From contig NZ_JAFEWF010000009.1 in NCBI RefSeq assembly GCF_017355835.1, forward strand, positions 124,001 through 188,000: a stretch of DNA of 64,000 nucleotides. The letters run 5' to 3'. The notes under the pieces were generated by a model. It was given only the letters and a program-made list of their open reading frames with translations. It was not told where the DNA came from and did no database searches. Shown one piece after another: positions 40,344 through 49,664 of the stretch; position 1 is the stretch's first letter; each line of letters begins with the position of its first letter. The DNA comes from Desertivirga brevis (GTDB lineage: Bacteria; Bacteroidota; Bacteroidia; Sphingobacteriales; Sphingobacteriaceae). Both the position numbers and the translations under genes were made by a program.

Positions 40344-40733
40344 TTATTTCGAGTTCTCGCTTACTACCTCGCCTTTGATGTAAATGTATTTAACGGAAGT
40401 TTTCGCGTTTGACTTCACAGTAATTGCTTTACTGAAAGGGCCCATTGCTGCCGCATTATAAGTTATAGAGATTGTTCCTACTTCGCCTTTTTTAACCGGG
40501 GTACTGGTGAACTTAGCAACTGTACAGCCACAAGTAGGTTGTACTTCTGTAAGAATAATAGGCTGATCTCCTACGTTAGTAAATTTGAATTCATAGCTTA
40601 CTGGTTTGCCTTGAGTAATTTTACCGAAGTCCTGTGTCTCTTTCTCAAATTTGAATTCTCCCTGTACATCTGCGCGCATCGCAGTAAAAGTGATAGCCAG
40701 GATAACAGCGCAAAAAGTTAATAGCTTTTTCAT
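40344..40733 (-). CDS. DUF1573 exported protein
   Basis: A 129-residue protein with a cleavable signal peptide (LLTFCAVILAITFTAMRA) rather than a lipobox, followed by one DUF1573 domain: QDFGKITQGKPVSYEFKFTNVGDQPIILTEVQPTCGCTV, VGTISITYNAAAMGPFSKAITVKSNA. It is a paralogue of the lipoprotein at 26607 and shares the invariant CGCT. A TATATTTG box on the minus strand at 40817-40824 is the probable promoter, giving a leader of about 80 bases. Function not established. Confidence 0.88.
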   Translation of the reverse strand: MKKLLTFCAVILAITFTAMRADVQGEFKFEKETQDFGKITQGKPVSYEFKFTNVGDQPIILTEVQPTCGCTVAKFTSTPVKKGEVGTISITYNAAAMGPFSKAITVKSNAKTSVKYIYIKGEVVSENSK

Positions 40734-40816
40734 TTTAATTGTTGTTTTCAGTTACTTAGAATACATCAAAAGCAAAAAGTTTAATGTGTGTGTGCAAAAT
40801 GATGTTTTACTATATG

Positions 40817-40824
40817 CAAATATA
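40817..40824 (-). promoter_or_regulatory. Candidate -7 box of the DUF1573 gene
   Basis: TATATTTG on the minus strand, exact TAnnTTTG match; -33 element unclear. Confidence 0.35.
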
Positions 40825-40904
40825 AAAGTATTTGCTATTGTTTAATTTATTATAGTCAATATACGCATCTGAAATTATAGAGTTTCATTGCGTTTAGTTT
40901 TTAT

Positions 40905-40912
40905 TATTTTTG
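40905..40912 (+). promoter_or_regulatory. Candidate -7 box of the fused E1 gene
   Basis: TATTTTTG, exact match, 18 bases before the ATG at 40931. The longer open frame begins at the TTG inside this box. Confidence 0.5.
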
Positions 40913-40930
40913 AAGATTGACTCAGCACGT

Positions 40931-43348
40931 ATGTCATCGATAAAACATGTTACTAATCAGTTTGATATTTCTGAACTAAGTTTTGAGGAATTCAAAAAAA
41001 TTGTCCTCAACGACTATCGTATCTGTTACGAAAGCCGGCAGGCCAGTATTTTAGGCAGAAAAGAAGTATTAACAGGGAAAGCGAAGTTTGGCATTTTTGG
41101 AGATGGCAAAGAAGTAGCTCAGGTCGCAATGGCCAAGGCCTTTAAGAAGGGCGACTGGCGAGCCGGGTATTACCGTGATCAAACTTTTATGTTTGCAGCG
41201 GGCATGGCTACCATTACCGAGTTTTTTTCTCAGCTATATGGTAATACAGATGTCAATTTCGACCCTTTTTCGGGCGGTCGGCAAATGAACTCTCATTTTG
41301 CTACCCGCATCTTAAATGAGGATGGAACCTGGAAAAACCAGGTTGAACAGAAAAATACTTCTTCTGATATTTCTACTACTGGTGGGCAAATGTCCAGACT
41401 TGTCGGTTTGGCCTGGGCCTCTAAATTATACCGTCAGAATCCAGAACTCAAGTACTTGTCAGAATTTTCTATTGATGGAAATGAAGTTGCTTTTGGGACA
41501 GTCGGTAATGGTTCTACCTCTGAAGGTGTCTTCTTTGAAGCTATTAATGCCGCAGGTGTACTTCAGATCCCAATGGTGATTTCTGTTTGGGACGATGCTT
41601 ATGCTATTTCCGTCCCATCTGAGTTGCAAACCACTAAAATGGATATATCTGAGATCCTTAAAGGATTCCAGAGAGATGAGAAAGGAGAGGGCTTCGAAAT
41701 TTTCAAAGTAAAAGGTTGGGATTATCCAGGCCTGTGCGAGACGTATGAGCGAGCCGCAAACATAAGTCGTGAGCACCATATCCCTTCAATGATCCATGTA
41801 CACGAAATGACCCAGCCTCTTGGTCATTCAACTTCCGGATCGCACGAACGATATAAAACGAAAGAACGTCTGGATTGGGAAGCGGAATATGATTGTTTGG
41901 TGCAGATGCGCAAATGGGTCATAGAATCGGCAATTGCAAGCGAAGAGGAGCTTACTGAAATGGAGGAGGTTGCCAAGGCTTACGTGAGGGAATGTCAGAA
42001 AGCTGCCTGGACTGAGGTATTAAATACCTTAAAGGCTGAAAAAGAAGATGCAATTTCTTTATTAGACGCTTTACAACATCCTGAAATAGATCAGCTGGTT
42101 GCTGAACTAAGAGCCCAATCTGATGCGGGTAGACGTGAAACATTATCCGCTGTTAGAAAAGCAGTGCGTATCACTGCCCATATTGATTCCCGCGAAAAAA
42201 ATGAGCTTTTGCAATGGTATGAGAGAGAACTGGCTCTGAACCGCGAGCGATATAATTCAAAATTATTTACCGGATCTGTAAATTCTCCTGCCACCATCCC
42301 GGTGATCCCGGCAGAATTTTCCGAGGATGCAAAACTTCTAGACGGAAGGGAAATTCTTAATGCTTGTTTCGATGAGAATATCGCAAGAGATCCCCGGATC
42401 ATTGCTTTTGGCGAAGATGTAGGTAGTATTGGAGATGTAAATCAAGGCTTTGCGGGACTACAGGCTAAGTATGGACACTTGAGAGTGGTTGATTCTGGTA
42501 TACGTGAAAGTACTATTATAGGACAGGGAATAGGACTTTCGTTAAGAGGTTTGAAACCAATTGCCGAGATTCAGTATCTGGATTATCTTCTTTACTGCAT
42601 TAATGTTGTTAGCGATGATCTTGCCAGTCTAAGCTATAGAACAAAAGGTGGTCAGAAATCACCGGTTATAATACGAACGCGTGGGCACCGTTTGGAGGGC
42701 ATTTGGCATTCGGGCTCTCCCATGTCAATGATCTTGGGAATTATGCGAGGAATACACGTTTGTGTCCCTCGTAATATGACTCAAGCAGCTGGAATGTATA
42801 ATATGCTACTAAGGGCAGACGAGCCGGCTATCGTTATCGAGTGTTTGAACGGGTACCGTCTAAAGGAAAAACTCCCTTCTAATGTTGGAGAATTTACTGT
42901 GCCTCTTGGACATGCCGAAGTTATAAAGGAAGGTTCTGATATTACCATTATATCCTACGGATCTACATTACGCGTGGTAGAGGAGGCTGTTGAAGAATTG
43001 GAAAGGGCAGGAGTTTCTGTTGAAATTGTTGATCCCCAAACCCTTCACCCATTTGATCTCAATAATGTTTGTGTGAATTCTTTGAAGAAGACAAATAAGT
43101 TGCTGGTAGTTGATGAGGACGTACCTGGTGGAGCTTCCGCCTTTATTCTTCAGCAAGTTATTGAAAAACAGAAAGGCTATTATGCTTTAGACAGTGCACC
43201 TCGTACCCTTTCGGCTAAGGAACACAGGCCTCCTTATGGTTCTGATGGAGACTATTTCAGCAAACCTTCAACAGACGACGTGATTGAACTTGTTCTGGAA
43301 ATGATGCACGAAACAAATCCATCGAAGTTTCCACTGCTATACAAATAA
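40931..43348 (+). CDS. Alpha-ketoacid dehydrogenase E1, fused alpha and beta subunits
   Basis: About 805 residues that combine the alpha (to about 400) and beta (from about 465) subunits of a thiamine-diphosphate E1, probably the branched-chain 2-oxoacid dehydrogenase. The alpha part has RDQTFMFAAGM, the ThDP region TVGNGSTSEGVFFEAINAAGVLQIPMVISVWDDAYAIS, and GHSTSGSHERY. The beta part has ILNACFDENIARDPRIIAFGEDVG, VVDSGIRESTIIGQGIGLSLRGLKPIAEIQYLDYLLY and VVDEDVPGGASAFI. In the ThDP motif the usual GDG...NN reads GNG...DD, which I believe is typical of this Bacteroidota group. E2 and E3 genes are not adjacent. A hairpin terminator follows. Confidence 0.92.
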   Translation: MSSIKHVTNQFDISELSFEEFKKIVLNDYRICYESRQASILGRKEVLTGKAKFGIFGDGKEVAQVAMAKAFKKGDWRAGYYRDQTFMFAAGMATITEFFSQLYGNTDVNFDPFSGGRQMNSHFATRILNEDGTWKNQVEQKNTSSDISTTGGQMSRLVGLAWASKLYRQNPELKYLSEFSIDGNEVAFGTVGNGSTSEGVFFEAINAAGVLQIPMVISVWDDAYAISVPSELQTTKMDISEILKGFQRDEKGEGFEIFKVKGWDYPGLCETYERAANISREHHIPSMIHVHEMTQPLGHSTSGSHERYKTKERLDWEAEYDCLVQMRKWVIESAIASEEELTEMEEVAKAYVRECQKAAWTEVLNTLKAEKEDAISLLDALQHPEIDQLVAELRAQSDAGRRETLSAVRKAVRITAHIDSREKNELLQWYERELALNRERYNSKLFTGSVNSPATIPVIPAEFSEDAKLLDGREILNACFDENIARDPRIIAFGEDVGSIGDVNQGFAGLQAKYGHLRVVDSGIRESTIIGQGIGLSLRGLKPIAEIQYLDYLLYCINVVSDDLASLSYRTKGGQKSPVIIRTRGHRLEGIWHSGSPMSMILGIMRGIHVCVPRNMTQAAGMYNMLLRADEPAIVIECLNGYRLKEKLPSNVGEFTVPLGHAEVIKEGSDITIISYGSTLRVVEEAVEELERAGVSVEIVDPQTLHPFDLNNVCVNSLKKTNKLLVVDEDVPGGASAFILQQVIEKQKGYYALDSAPRTLSAKEHRPPYGSDGDYFSKPSTDDVIELVLEMMHETNPSKFPLLYK

Positions 43349-43373
43349 TGTTCGATTGAAAGATGTTAAAATG

Positions 43374-43406
43374 GGCTATTTTCTTTATGGAAATAGCCTT
43401 TTTTGT
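43374..43406 (+). terminator. Terminator after the E1 gene
   Basis: GGCTATTTTC pairs with GGAAATAGCC (one wobble), followed by T6; 26 bases after the stop codon. Confidence 0.8.
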
Positions 43407-43450
43407 TGAGTGTTTACACTTTATGCTGTTATTATAGCAACCTTCATCTA

Positions 43451-44368
43451 TTAATGGAGCCTGAATCCTCTCAGAAATTCTTCTACCGTCATTCGCTTCT
43501 TTCCTTCAACCTGGACATCCTTCACGGAGATAAAGCCATCAATGCAAGCGAAGTTTAAATAAGTTTTACCATCACTTAAAAAACCGGAAGGCTGGATGCC
43601 AGGTTCCTTTTCAACAACATCTGCAGCAAATATTTTAAGGGTTTTGCCATTAATAGAGGTATATGCAGTGGGGTAGGGACTAAGTCCTCTGATAAGATTA
43701 TAAACTTTTTGAACGGGTTGGTTCCAATTAATAACACAATCTTCCTTGAAAATTTTAGGCGCATGAGTCGGAGTTGTAGAGGTCACTTCCTTTTGCGGTG
43801 TTTCCGGATATTGGCCGGTCTCGATAGCCTTCACTGTTTGAACGAGTAATTTTGCACCTGTCTGCATTAACTTGTCATGTAGATCGCCAGCAGTATCATT
43901 AGGTTCAATTTCAACTACTTCCGAAAAAATAATGTTTCCAGTATCTATTTCGTGCTGAAGGAAGAATGTTGATACACCACTCTGTTTCTCTCCATTAATA
44001 ATTGCCCAGTTGATCGGAGCTGCTCCCCGATATTCGGGTAACAATGAAGCATGAAGGTTAATAGTGCCTTTCAACGGCATATTCCATACAACTTCGGGTA
44101 GCATCCTGAATGCAACTACTACCTGAAGATCTGCCCTATAGCTTTTTAGTTCCTCAATGAATTCTGGATTTTTAAGTTTCTCAGGCTGTAATACAGGTAA
44201 GTCGTGTTCCACTGCATATTTTTTTACAGCAGATTCACTCAACTTCTGACCTCTTCCTGCAGGCTTGTCAGGAGCCGTTACAACGGCAACAATGTCACAT
44301 CCTGCGTTAACCAATGCATCTAGCGAAGCAACGGCAAAGTCAGGAGTTCCCATAAATATTATTCTCAT
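43451..44368 (-). CDS. fmt: Methionyl-tRNA formyltransferase
   Basis: Formylates initiator Met-tRNA. The 305-residue protein begins MRIIFMGTPDFAV, has NLHASLLPEYRGAAPINWAI and the metal/folate loop EIDTGNII in the catalytic domain, then a C-terminal OB-like domain (VYNLIRGLSPYPTAYT ... VQVEGKKRMTVEEFLRGFRL). The longer frame starts at TTG 44380, which lies in a TACTTTTG box, so the ATG at 44368 is chosen. The usual partner def is not adjacent; its upstream neighbour on the same strand is the NamZ-like gene. Confidence 0.96.
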   Translation of the reverse strand: MRIIFMGTPDFAVASLDALVNAGCDIVAVVTAPDKPAGRGQKLSESAVKKYAVEHDLPVLQPEKLKNPEFIEELKSYRADLQVVVAFRMLPEVVWNMPLKGTINLHASLLPEYRGAAPINWAIINGEKQSGVSTFFLQHEIDTGNIIFSEVVEIEPNDTAGDLHDKLMQTGAKLLVQTVKAIETGQYPETPQKEVTSTTPTHAPKIFKEDCVINWNQPVQKVYNLIRGLSPYPTAYTSINGKTLKIFAADVVEKEPGIQPSGFLSDGKTYLNFACIDGFISVKDVQVEGKKRMTVEEFLRGFRLH

Positions 44369-44377
44369 ATAATTTTC

Positions 44378-44385
44378 CAAAAGTA
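44378..44385 (-). promoter_or_regulatory. Candidate -7 box of fmt
   Basis: TACTTTTG on the minus strand, 9 bases before the fmt ATG; no -33 element at normal spacing. Confidence 0.35.
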
Positions 44386-44415
44386 AGAAGTCATAGCAAA
44401 AATGAGATACCCCAG

Positions 44416-45675
44416 CTATTGGTATAATAGATATTTTTTTCGCTTTTCTTTAAATGCTGTGAGGCCTGGTTCCCAACTTTTCCTTATCTCAGATTCCTTC
44501 TTTCCGGCAATAATTTGATTTCTTAATGTTTCGTTTCCCGCCAGCTTGTCGAAATTATTCATCTGCTTGCTTTGCTTAAAATCAAAGAATTTCTCCTTAT
44601 CAGGGTAGGCTTTATAAAGCTCTATTAACCATTGCAGATTAAGCTGGCCCGTTTTTCTGAAGATCTCCGTATCATATTTCCTCAAGTCCAGTCCATAGCA
44701 GTTTTTGTCTTGGTGCAAAGGACTTTCACTCATTCCCGCAATGCTCACCGGCCTAAAGTTAAAAGTATATTTCCCCACAAGCTCTGGTGCTCCTAAAACC
44801 TGGAACGGAAAATAAGTTCCTCTCCCCTGGCTAATGATTGTTCCCTCGAACAGGCAAAGGGAAGGGTAGAGAAGAATAGATTGCTGTGTGTTGAGATTTG
44901 GAGAAGGTTTAACGGGAAGGGTGTAAGGCATTGAACGACGATATCCTTTCATCGTTACCACTCTCAAATTACATTTAACCTTATTCTTCAGCCATCCTTC
45001 ACCATTGATCATTTTCGCATATTCACCTATTGTCATTCCGTGAACTATAGGAATAGGATGCATGCCGATAAAAGATTGGTACTTCGATTCCAAAATTGGT
45101 CCATCCACATAAAAACCATTAGGGTTAGGCCGGTCAAAAACTAGTAAAGGGATACCGTTTTCTGCACATGTTTCCATTACATAGTGAAGTGTGGAAATAT
45201 AAGTGTAAAACCGGGCTCCTACATCCTGGATATCGAAAACAAGAATGTCTAATCCAGAAACGTCTTCCTTCGTGGGTTTATAATGCGAACCATACAATGA
45301 AATAACACGAATTCCCGTTTGAGGGTCTGTTCCGCTTTGAACTTTTGCACCAGCACTTGCTTGTCCCCTAAAGCCATGTTCAGGACCAAAGGCTTTGACT
45401 ATATTAACTCCGAGCTTTTTTAAAGCATCAATACTATGGCTTCCAGCTATCACCGAGGTTTGGTTAACTACCATTCCAACTCTCTTACCTTTTAACAGAG
45501 GTAAGTATACCTCCGTTTGTGCAGCTCCTGTAATAATAGAGGCTGGAGAACTTTCCATGCTCTCCATCTGTTTTCTGCTAATAACGGAGGTGTTTGGCTT
45601 CTTAACCTTACTCGTGCACGAGAGAAGAATTGGAAGCAATGTCAGGAGCACTAATCGCACAGCGTGTCTTTTCAT
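44416..45675 (-). CDS. NamZ-like exo-beta-N-acetylmuramidase lipoprotein (DUF1343)
   Basis: A 419-residue lipoprotein (lipobox LLSC-T near residue 20) with a full DUF1343 domain: LLKGKRVGMVVNQTSVI, VKAFGPEHGFRGQASAG, ISLYGSHYKPT, VFDIQDVGARFYTYISTLHYVME, VFDRPNPNGFYVDGP and RGTYFPFQVLGAPELV. Characterised members (NamZ of Bacillus and Tannerella) release N-acetylmuramic acid from peptidoglycan fragments, so a role in wall recycling is likely. The conserved EHGF, DIQDVG and DRPNP residues are present. It lies upstream of fmt on the same strand, with no other MurNAc-catabolism gene in the window. Confidence 0.9.
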   Translation of the reverse strand: MKRHAVRLVLLTLLPILLSCTSKVKKPNTSVISRKQMESMESSPASIITGAAQTEVYLPLLKGKRVGMVVNQTSVIAGSHSIDALKKLGVNIVKAFGPEHGFRGQASAGAKVQSGTDPQTGIRVISLYGSHYKPTKEDVSGLDILVFDIQDVGARFYTYISTLHYVMETCAENGIPLLVFDRPNPNGFYVDGPILESKYQSFIGMHPIPIVHGMTIGEYAKMINGEGWLKNKVKCNLRVVTMKGYRRSMPYTLPVKPSPNLNTQQSILLYPSLCLFEGTIISQGRGTYFPFQVLGAPELVGKYTFNFRPVSIAGMSESPLHQDKNCYGLDLRKYDTEIFRKTGQLNLQWLIELYKAYPDKEKFFDFKQSKQMNNFDKLAGNETLRNQIIAGKKESEIRKSWEPGLTAFKEKRKKYLLYQ

Positions 45676-45786
45676 GTTTCTGTATTTGTCAGTATTTTAA
45701 ATATCGACAACATTTACGCTTATTTCGCGGTTTTATCTCAACAAATTTAAAATTTGCATCTTTGCTTTACATAAATATCATTGCAT

Positions 45787-47007
45787 TTGAACCTGCCAGC
45801 TTTTATTGCCCGTCGAATTACGTTCAACTCTAAACGTACGTTTTCAAAACTGAGTGTCCGCATAGCAATAATAGGGATAATGTTAAGCTTAGCGGTAATG
45901 ATTTTGTCCGTCGCCGTCGTGAAAGGCTTTAAATCTGAGATCCGGGATAAAATGCGGGGTTTTTCAGGAGATATTATTGCTATGAAGTATGATCTTAATA
46001 GTTCATACGAAAACTCTCCTTTTTCCATATCTCAAGATACCTTATCAAAGATCCGCCAAATACCAGGAATTGCTCATATTCAGCCTTATGCAATAAAAAC
46101 AGGGATTATAAATACGAATGAGGAAGTCGAGGGTGTGGTATTAAAGGGTGTAGACAAAACATACGATTGGACCTACTTCAAGCGTGTTTTAGTGGCTGGA
46201 AAGGTTATCGACTACTCGGATAGTGTAAAAGCCAGGAAGCAAATTATAATATCTAAGTTCTTGGCCAACAGACTTAAGCTTAAGCTTGGTGATGATTTTC
46301 TGATGTATTTTGTGCAACAGTCCTTGTTAAAAAGGAAGTTTAAAATAGTTGGGATTTACGACTTGGGAGTTGAAGAGGTCGATAAAACTTATATTATCGG
46401 TGATCTTGCAGAAATTAGAAGACTCAATAAATGGAAAGCAAATGAGGTCGGTGGTTTTGAGCTAAGGGTAAGGGATTTCGATAAATTGGATCAAATTAAC
46501 AATGACGTAGGTAGTTTCATTGCTTATAACATCAGGACTTATACTATTAAAGAGTGGTACCAGACAATATTCCAATGGTTGTCTCTATTGGACGTAAATA
46601 CCGAAGTAATTCTTATTCTAATGATGGCGGTTGCTGTCATTAATATGATCTCAGCATTAATGATCATTATCCTCGAGAGAACAAATATGATTGGAATTTT
46701 AAAAGCTCTCGGCTGTACTAATTGGCAGGTTCAAAAAATATTCCTCAATAATGCCGCTTTTCTCATTGGTTTCGGGCTTCTGTTGGGCAATCTAATTGGA
46801 ATAGGATTAGGCCTCTTCCAAAATCTGACTCATTTTTTTGAACTCGACCAGAGCTCTTATTACATGCAATTTGTACCAGTGGAATTCAGCATAGCGGATA
46901 TTCTAATTCTCAACCTGAGCACATTAGCTGTGTGTCTGATTGTATTATTAATACCCTCTATGCTGGTTACCAGGATTTCTCCTGTAAAGACGATAAGTTT
47001 CAAGTAG
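45787..47007 (+). CDS. LolC/E-like ABC permease (FtsX family)
   Basis: About 406 residues with an N-terminal helix (VRIAIIGIMLSLAVMILSVAVV), a large periplasmic MacB-like domain (about residues 45-260) and three C-terminal membrane helices (VILILMMAVAVINMISALMIIILERT, FLIGFGLLLGNLIGIGLGLF, ILNLSTLAVCLIVLLIPS). The ERTNMIGILKALG segment is the coupling helix that contacts the ATPase. It is likely part of a lipoprotein-releasing system. The proposed start is TTG at 45787, giving the usual NLPAFIARRI N-terminus; TTG 45781 is possible. No ATPase gene is adjacent. Confidence 0.9.
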   Translation: MNLPAFIARRITFNSKRTFSKLSVRIAIIGIMLSLAVMILSVAVVKGFKSEIRDKMRGFSGDIIAMKYDLNSSYENSPFSISQDTLSKIRQIPGIAHIQPYAIKTGIINTNEEVEGVVLKGVDKTYDWTYFKRVLVAGKVIDYSDSVKARKQIIISKFLANRLKLKLGDDFLMYFVQQSLLKRKFKIVGIYDLGVEEVDKTYIIGDLAEIRRLNKWKANEVGGFELRVRDFDKLDQINNDVGSFIAYNIRTYTIKEWYQTIFQWLSLLDVNTEVILILMMAVAVINMISALMIIILERTNMIGILKALGCTNWQVQKIFLNNAAFLIGFGLLLGNLIGIGLGLFQNLTHFFELDQSSYYMQFVPVEFSIADILILNLSTLAVCLIVLLIPSMLVTRISPVKTISFK

Positions 47008-47009
47008 TG

Positions 47010-47450
47010 CTACCTAACCTCTTCTACAAGGAATTCAGCTACTTTCGGTGTTGTGGCATTATTCGAGAAGGGCTTAGGATTTACACCATTCAAATGAACC
47101 AGGTAACTCTTTTTATCCAGCCGGAAGTGAACTTCATGCGTCTGATGCTCACTTGAATTATCGATAATGAGAATACTTTCGGCTGTCGAGTTATTCAGGT
47201 TAGAAACTTTGACGCGCACCGAGCAATCGCCGGAGTCTGTACAAAAATCATGTCCCTTGCACCGGTTGTCTGAAATAGAGGTTACTTCAAGGGTGATAGA
47301 TCCGCTTTCGGAAATCAAATAAACCTTCTCGTCAACATGACTGGAGAATCTGGAATTGATAGAAGACTGCTTCAAACTGCTTAAATCTTCTTTTTTGCAA
47401 GAACTCAATATTACAGAGGCTACAAAAATTGAATAAGATAATTTTTTCAC
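47010..47450 (-). CDS. Hypothetical lipoprotein
   Basis: A 146-residue protein with a lipoprotein signal (SIFVASVILSSC-K) and an acidic/beta-rich mature part. Four cysteines follow the lipid Cys in DNRCKGHDFCTDSGDCSVRV, three of them closely spaced, suggesting disulphides in the periplasm or at the surface. It does not belong to a family I recognise. Its stop codon lies 2 bases from the stop of the convergent permease gene, and it is alone on its strand. Confidence 0.65.
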   Translation of the reverse strand: MKKLSYSIFVASVILSSCKKEDLSSLKQSSINSRFSSHVDEKVYLISESGSITLEVTSISDNRCKGHDFCTDSGDCSVRVKVSNLNNSTAESILIIDNSSEHQTHEVHFRLDKKSYLVHLNGVNPKPFSNNATTPKVAEFLVEEVR

Positions 47451-47622
47451 ACGGGTTTAGATTAGGTGAATAAAAAACAATAAATAGATAAGCGGTTAAA
47501 CGATGAGAATCGGCAACTATTGTGTGTTATCTGCTGCAAAGTTAAATTTAACTTTAACCAAAACAAGAATGTCTTGACAAGAAATTGCCTGAATTCAGAA
47601 ATAGAGGTGGTAATTGAAGTAT

Positions 47623-47670
47623 AAAAAGAAAAAAACCTTGAGCTCTGTAGCCCAAGGTTTTTTTCTTTTT
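47623..47670 (-). terminator. Terminator after the ECF-sigma/barrel operon
   Basis: AAAAAGAAAAAAACCTTG (47623-47640) pairs perfectly over 18 bp with 47653-47670; on the minus strand it ends in an A/T tract. Serves the gene ending at 47714. Confidence 0.88.
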
Positions 47671-47713
47671 ATAACTAATGGTCAGTGGATAAATAGTTGC
47701 TTTCTAATAACTT

Positions 47714-49117
47714 CTACTTGTTAAGATTGAGCTTCAAGTTCATTCCAACAGAACCAAAGCGTATATCTCTGGCTCCTTGTCCCCCTAAAGGATATTTTAG
47801 GAAGGGTTCGAAAGAAAGCCTGCTTTGCTTAGTTAATGGTTGTTCTAATCCAACAGACACATTAAGCATTCGTGCAAGGTCGAAGTTCTCGAATTTGCTT
47901 CTTCCTGCATTGTCATCTTCATGTTTTGTGCTGCTGTTGCTACCGGCATTCACTTGGTACGAGTAGCTATAGTTTTCCTCAATAAAGAAGTTAGAACTTA
48001 ATCCAGCAGAGATATAAACTTCTCTCTTCTGTTTCAGCAGTGAATATTTTAGATTAATGGGCAGGTCTAAACCTAATAAAGAAGCATTGTATTTATTCAA
48101 ACTATAACTTACTGGAGGGTTGGTAATTATGCCAAATCCACTTTTATCAATACCTAGCTCCTCCTCCTGTGGTAAAGATGCAACAAAACTAGCGCTAGCA
48201 GCTTCTGGTATGGAAGTAGAGAATTTCAAGGTATTTTGTGCAAGTGAAATGCCGGTGGAAATTTTAAGTTTTTTAGAAACCGAAATCTCCGATAAAAGCC
48301 CAACTCCGGTATTCAAAGATCCCTCACTTCCCTTTGCGTAATTCATATAACTTCCCGCCGAAACGCCGATACTTACTTTTTTAGATTTTTTTACTGGGGT
48401 AACCGGCTGTGTTTTGTCTTCACTTAAATTAGCTAGTTGAGTTACAGGTGCAGGGGCGCTCTTTATTTTCTGTTTCTGCAGCATATCTGCAACAACAAGT
48501 CTTTCAAGCGCGTTTACGGTATTATTTTTTGCAAGTACTACTGCTGAGTCTGCAGTATCTCCGGAATTAGCAATAATTACCCTTTGCTCTTCATTAGCTA
48601 CTATAGCCAAATCCTCATTAGTTGTAGCGTTAACTGGGTTACTAGAGTACCTGGATTGCAATATTTCAGCTTCGTAATTTTTCTTGATATTTTGTTTATG
48701 GGATCTTAAACGGGAATAGCCCCTTGAAGCGTGAGATCTTGAAGGTGATACCGGGGAGCTTATAGAGGCAAGGGGACCTGTTACACTCTCATTCCCTAGC
48801 CTTATTGCTGCTGTCGTATCTCTATCAAAAGTGGCGTTCTGAGCTTCTACAGGGGTTTCAGAACGAGGTTGGCCTTTTGTTGTTTTGCCGGTCAAATAGA
48901 TTTTGTCCTCATTCCGCCCAAAATAAGCCCACGTTCCTAATGCCATTAATAGCACTGCGGCAGATTGCCACCACCACATCGGTACAACTTTCCGCTCCTT
49001 TTCTCCGGGAAACCGCTTTCGAAGCTCCTTCCAACCCTGATCAGCAGACCCATCCTCAAAATTCTCGAACACGTCTCTGATCCTCCCGCTTAATCTGTCG
49101 TCAAACTGATCGTGCAT
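47714..49117 (-). CDS. Membrane-anchored protein with predicted C-terminal beta-barrel, partner of ECF sigma factor
   Basis: A 467-residue protein of a kind common in Bacteroidota. The cytoplasmic N-terminus (about 1-46, LSGRIRDVFENFEDG...GWKELRKRFPGEKER) resembles anti-sigma receptors, then a single membrane helix (VVPMWWWQSAAVLLMALGTWAYFG). A long Ser/Thr/Ala-rich linker leads to a C-terminal region (from about 225) with beta-barrel pattern (KVSIGVSAGSYMNYAKG, KLKISTGISLAQNTLKFS, YISAGLSSNFFIEENYSYSY, FGSVGMNLKLNLNK). The gene overlaps the sigma-factor gene by 17 bases. It may bind and hold the sigma factor; how one protein could serve both membranes is unclear. Confidence 0.78.
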   Translation of the reverse strand: MHDQFDDRLSGRIRDVFENFEDGSADQGWKELRKRFPGEKERKVVPMWWWQSAAVLLMALGTWAYFGRNEDKIYLTGKTTKGQPRSETPVEAQNATFDRDTTAAIRLGNESVTGPLASISSPVSPSRSHASRGYSRLRSHKQNIKKNYEAEILQSRYSSNPVNATTNEDLAIVANEEQRVIIANSGDTADSAVVLAKNNTVNALERLVVADMLQKQKIKSAPAPVTQLANLSEDKTQPVTPVKKSKKVSIGVSAGSYMNYAKGSEGSLNTGVGLLSEISVSKKLKISTGISLAQNTLKFSTSIPEAASASFVASLPQEEELGIDKSGFGIITNPPVSYSLNKYNASLLGLDLPINLKYSLLKQKREVYISAGLSSNFFIEENYSYSYQVNAGSNSSTKHEDDNAGRSKFENFDLARMLNVSVGLEQPLTKQSRLSFEPFLKYPLGGQGARDIRFGSVGMNLKLNLNK

Positions 49118-49664
49118 AACTCTTCTCCTGTTGGTTCAAGTAATTTCTTAATTTTTCCTTTGCCCTGCTTAAGTACACCCTTGATGTACTTACAGGAATG
49201 TTAAGCATATCGCCTATCTCATCATGGCTGTAACCATCTATCTCGTACAAGTTGAATACCGTCTTCTGAACTTCGGGTAATGCATCAAGAAGCCTTAGTA
49301 TGTCTTTGGCTGAAAGTTGTTCTACAGCCTCTGCTTGTCTTCCTACATACACAGCTTCCTCAATATCTACATTGTTCTGAAACTTCATGTTCTTCCTTCT
49401 TAGGTCGATAGCGGTGTTAACTACTATGCGTCGTAACCACGCTTTAAAGGGTTGTGTCTCATTATAAAATTGTATTGCCTTGAATACTTTTATAAATGAA
49501 TCATTAACAACCTCCAGTGCATCATCGCGCTCGCTGAGATAACGTAAGCTAACCCCCATGGCATAACCATAGAAATGCTTGTACAGCTTCTCCTGGTATT
49601 TTAATTCGCCTGATTTGCATTTCTGGACCAACTCGGCCTCAGAAAGGGGGGCTTTTTTAAACAT
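49101..49664 (-). CDS. ECF-type RNA polymerase sigma factor
   Basis: A 187-residue sigma-70 family protein. Region 2 is YKHFYGYAMGVSLRYLSERDDALEVVNDSFIKVF followed by FKAWLRRIVVNTAIDLRRK; region 4 is LPEVQKTVFNLYEIDGYSHDEIGDMLNIPVSTSRVYLSRAKEKLR, a helix-turn-helix. It belongs to the extracytoplasmic-function group and directs RNA polymerase to a small regulon. It is followed with 17-base overlap by a membrane-anchored protein that is probably its regulator. No autoregulated promoter could be recognised. Confidence 0.95.
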   Translation of the reverse strand: MFKKAPLSEAELVQKCKSGELKYQEKLYKHFYGYAMGVSLRYLSERDDALEVVNDSFIKVFKAIQFYNETQPFKAWLRRIVVNTAIDLRRKNMKFQNNVDIEEAVYVGRQAEAVEQLSAKDILRLLDALPEVQKTVFNLYEIDGYSHDEIGDMLNIPVSTSRVYLSRAKEKLRNYLNQQEKSYARSV

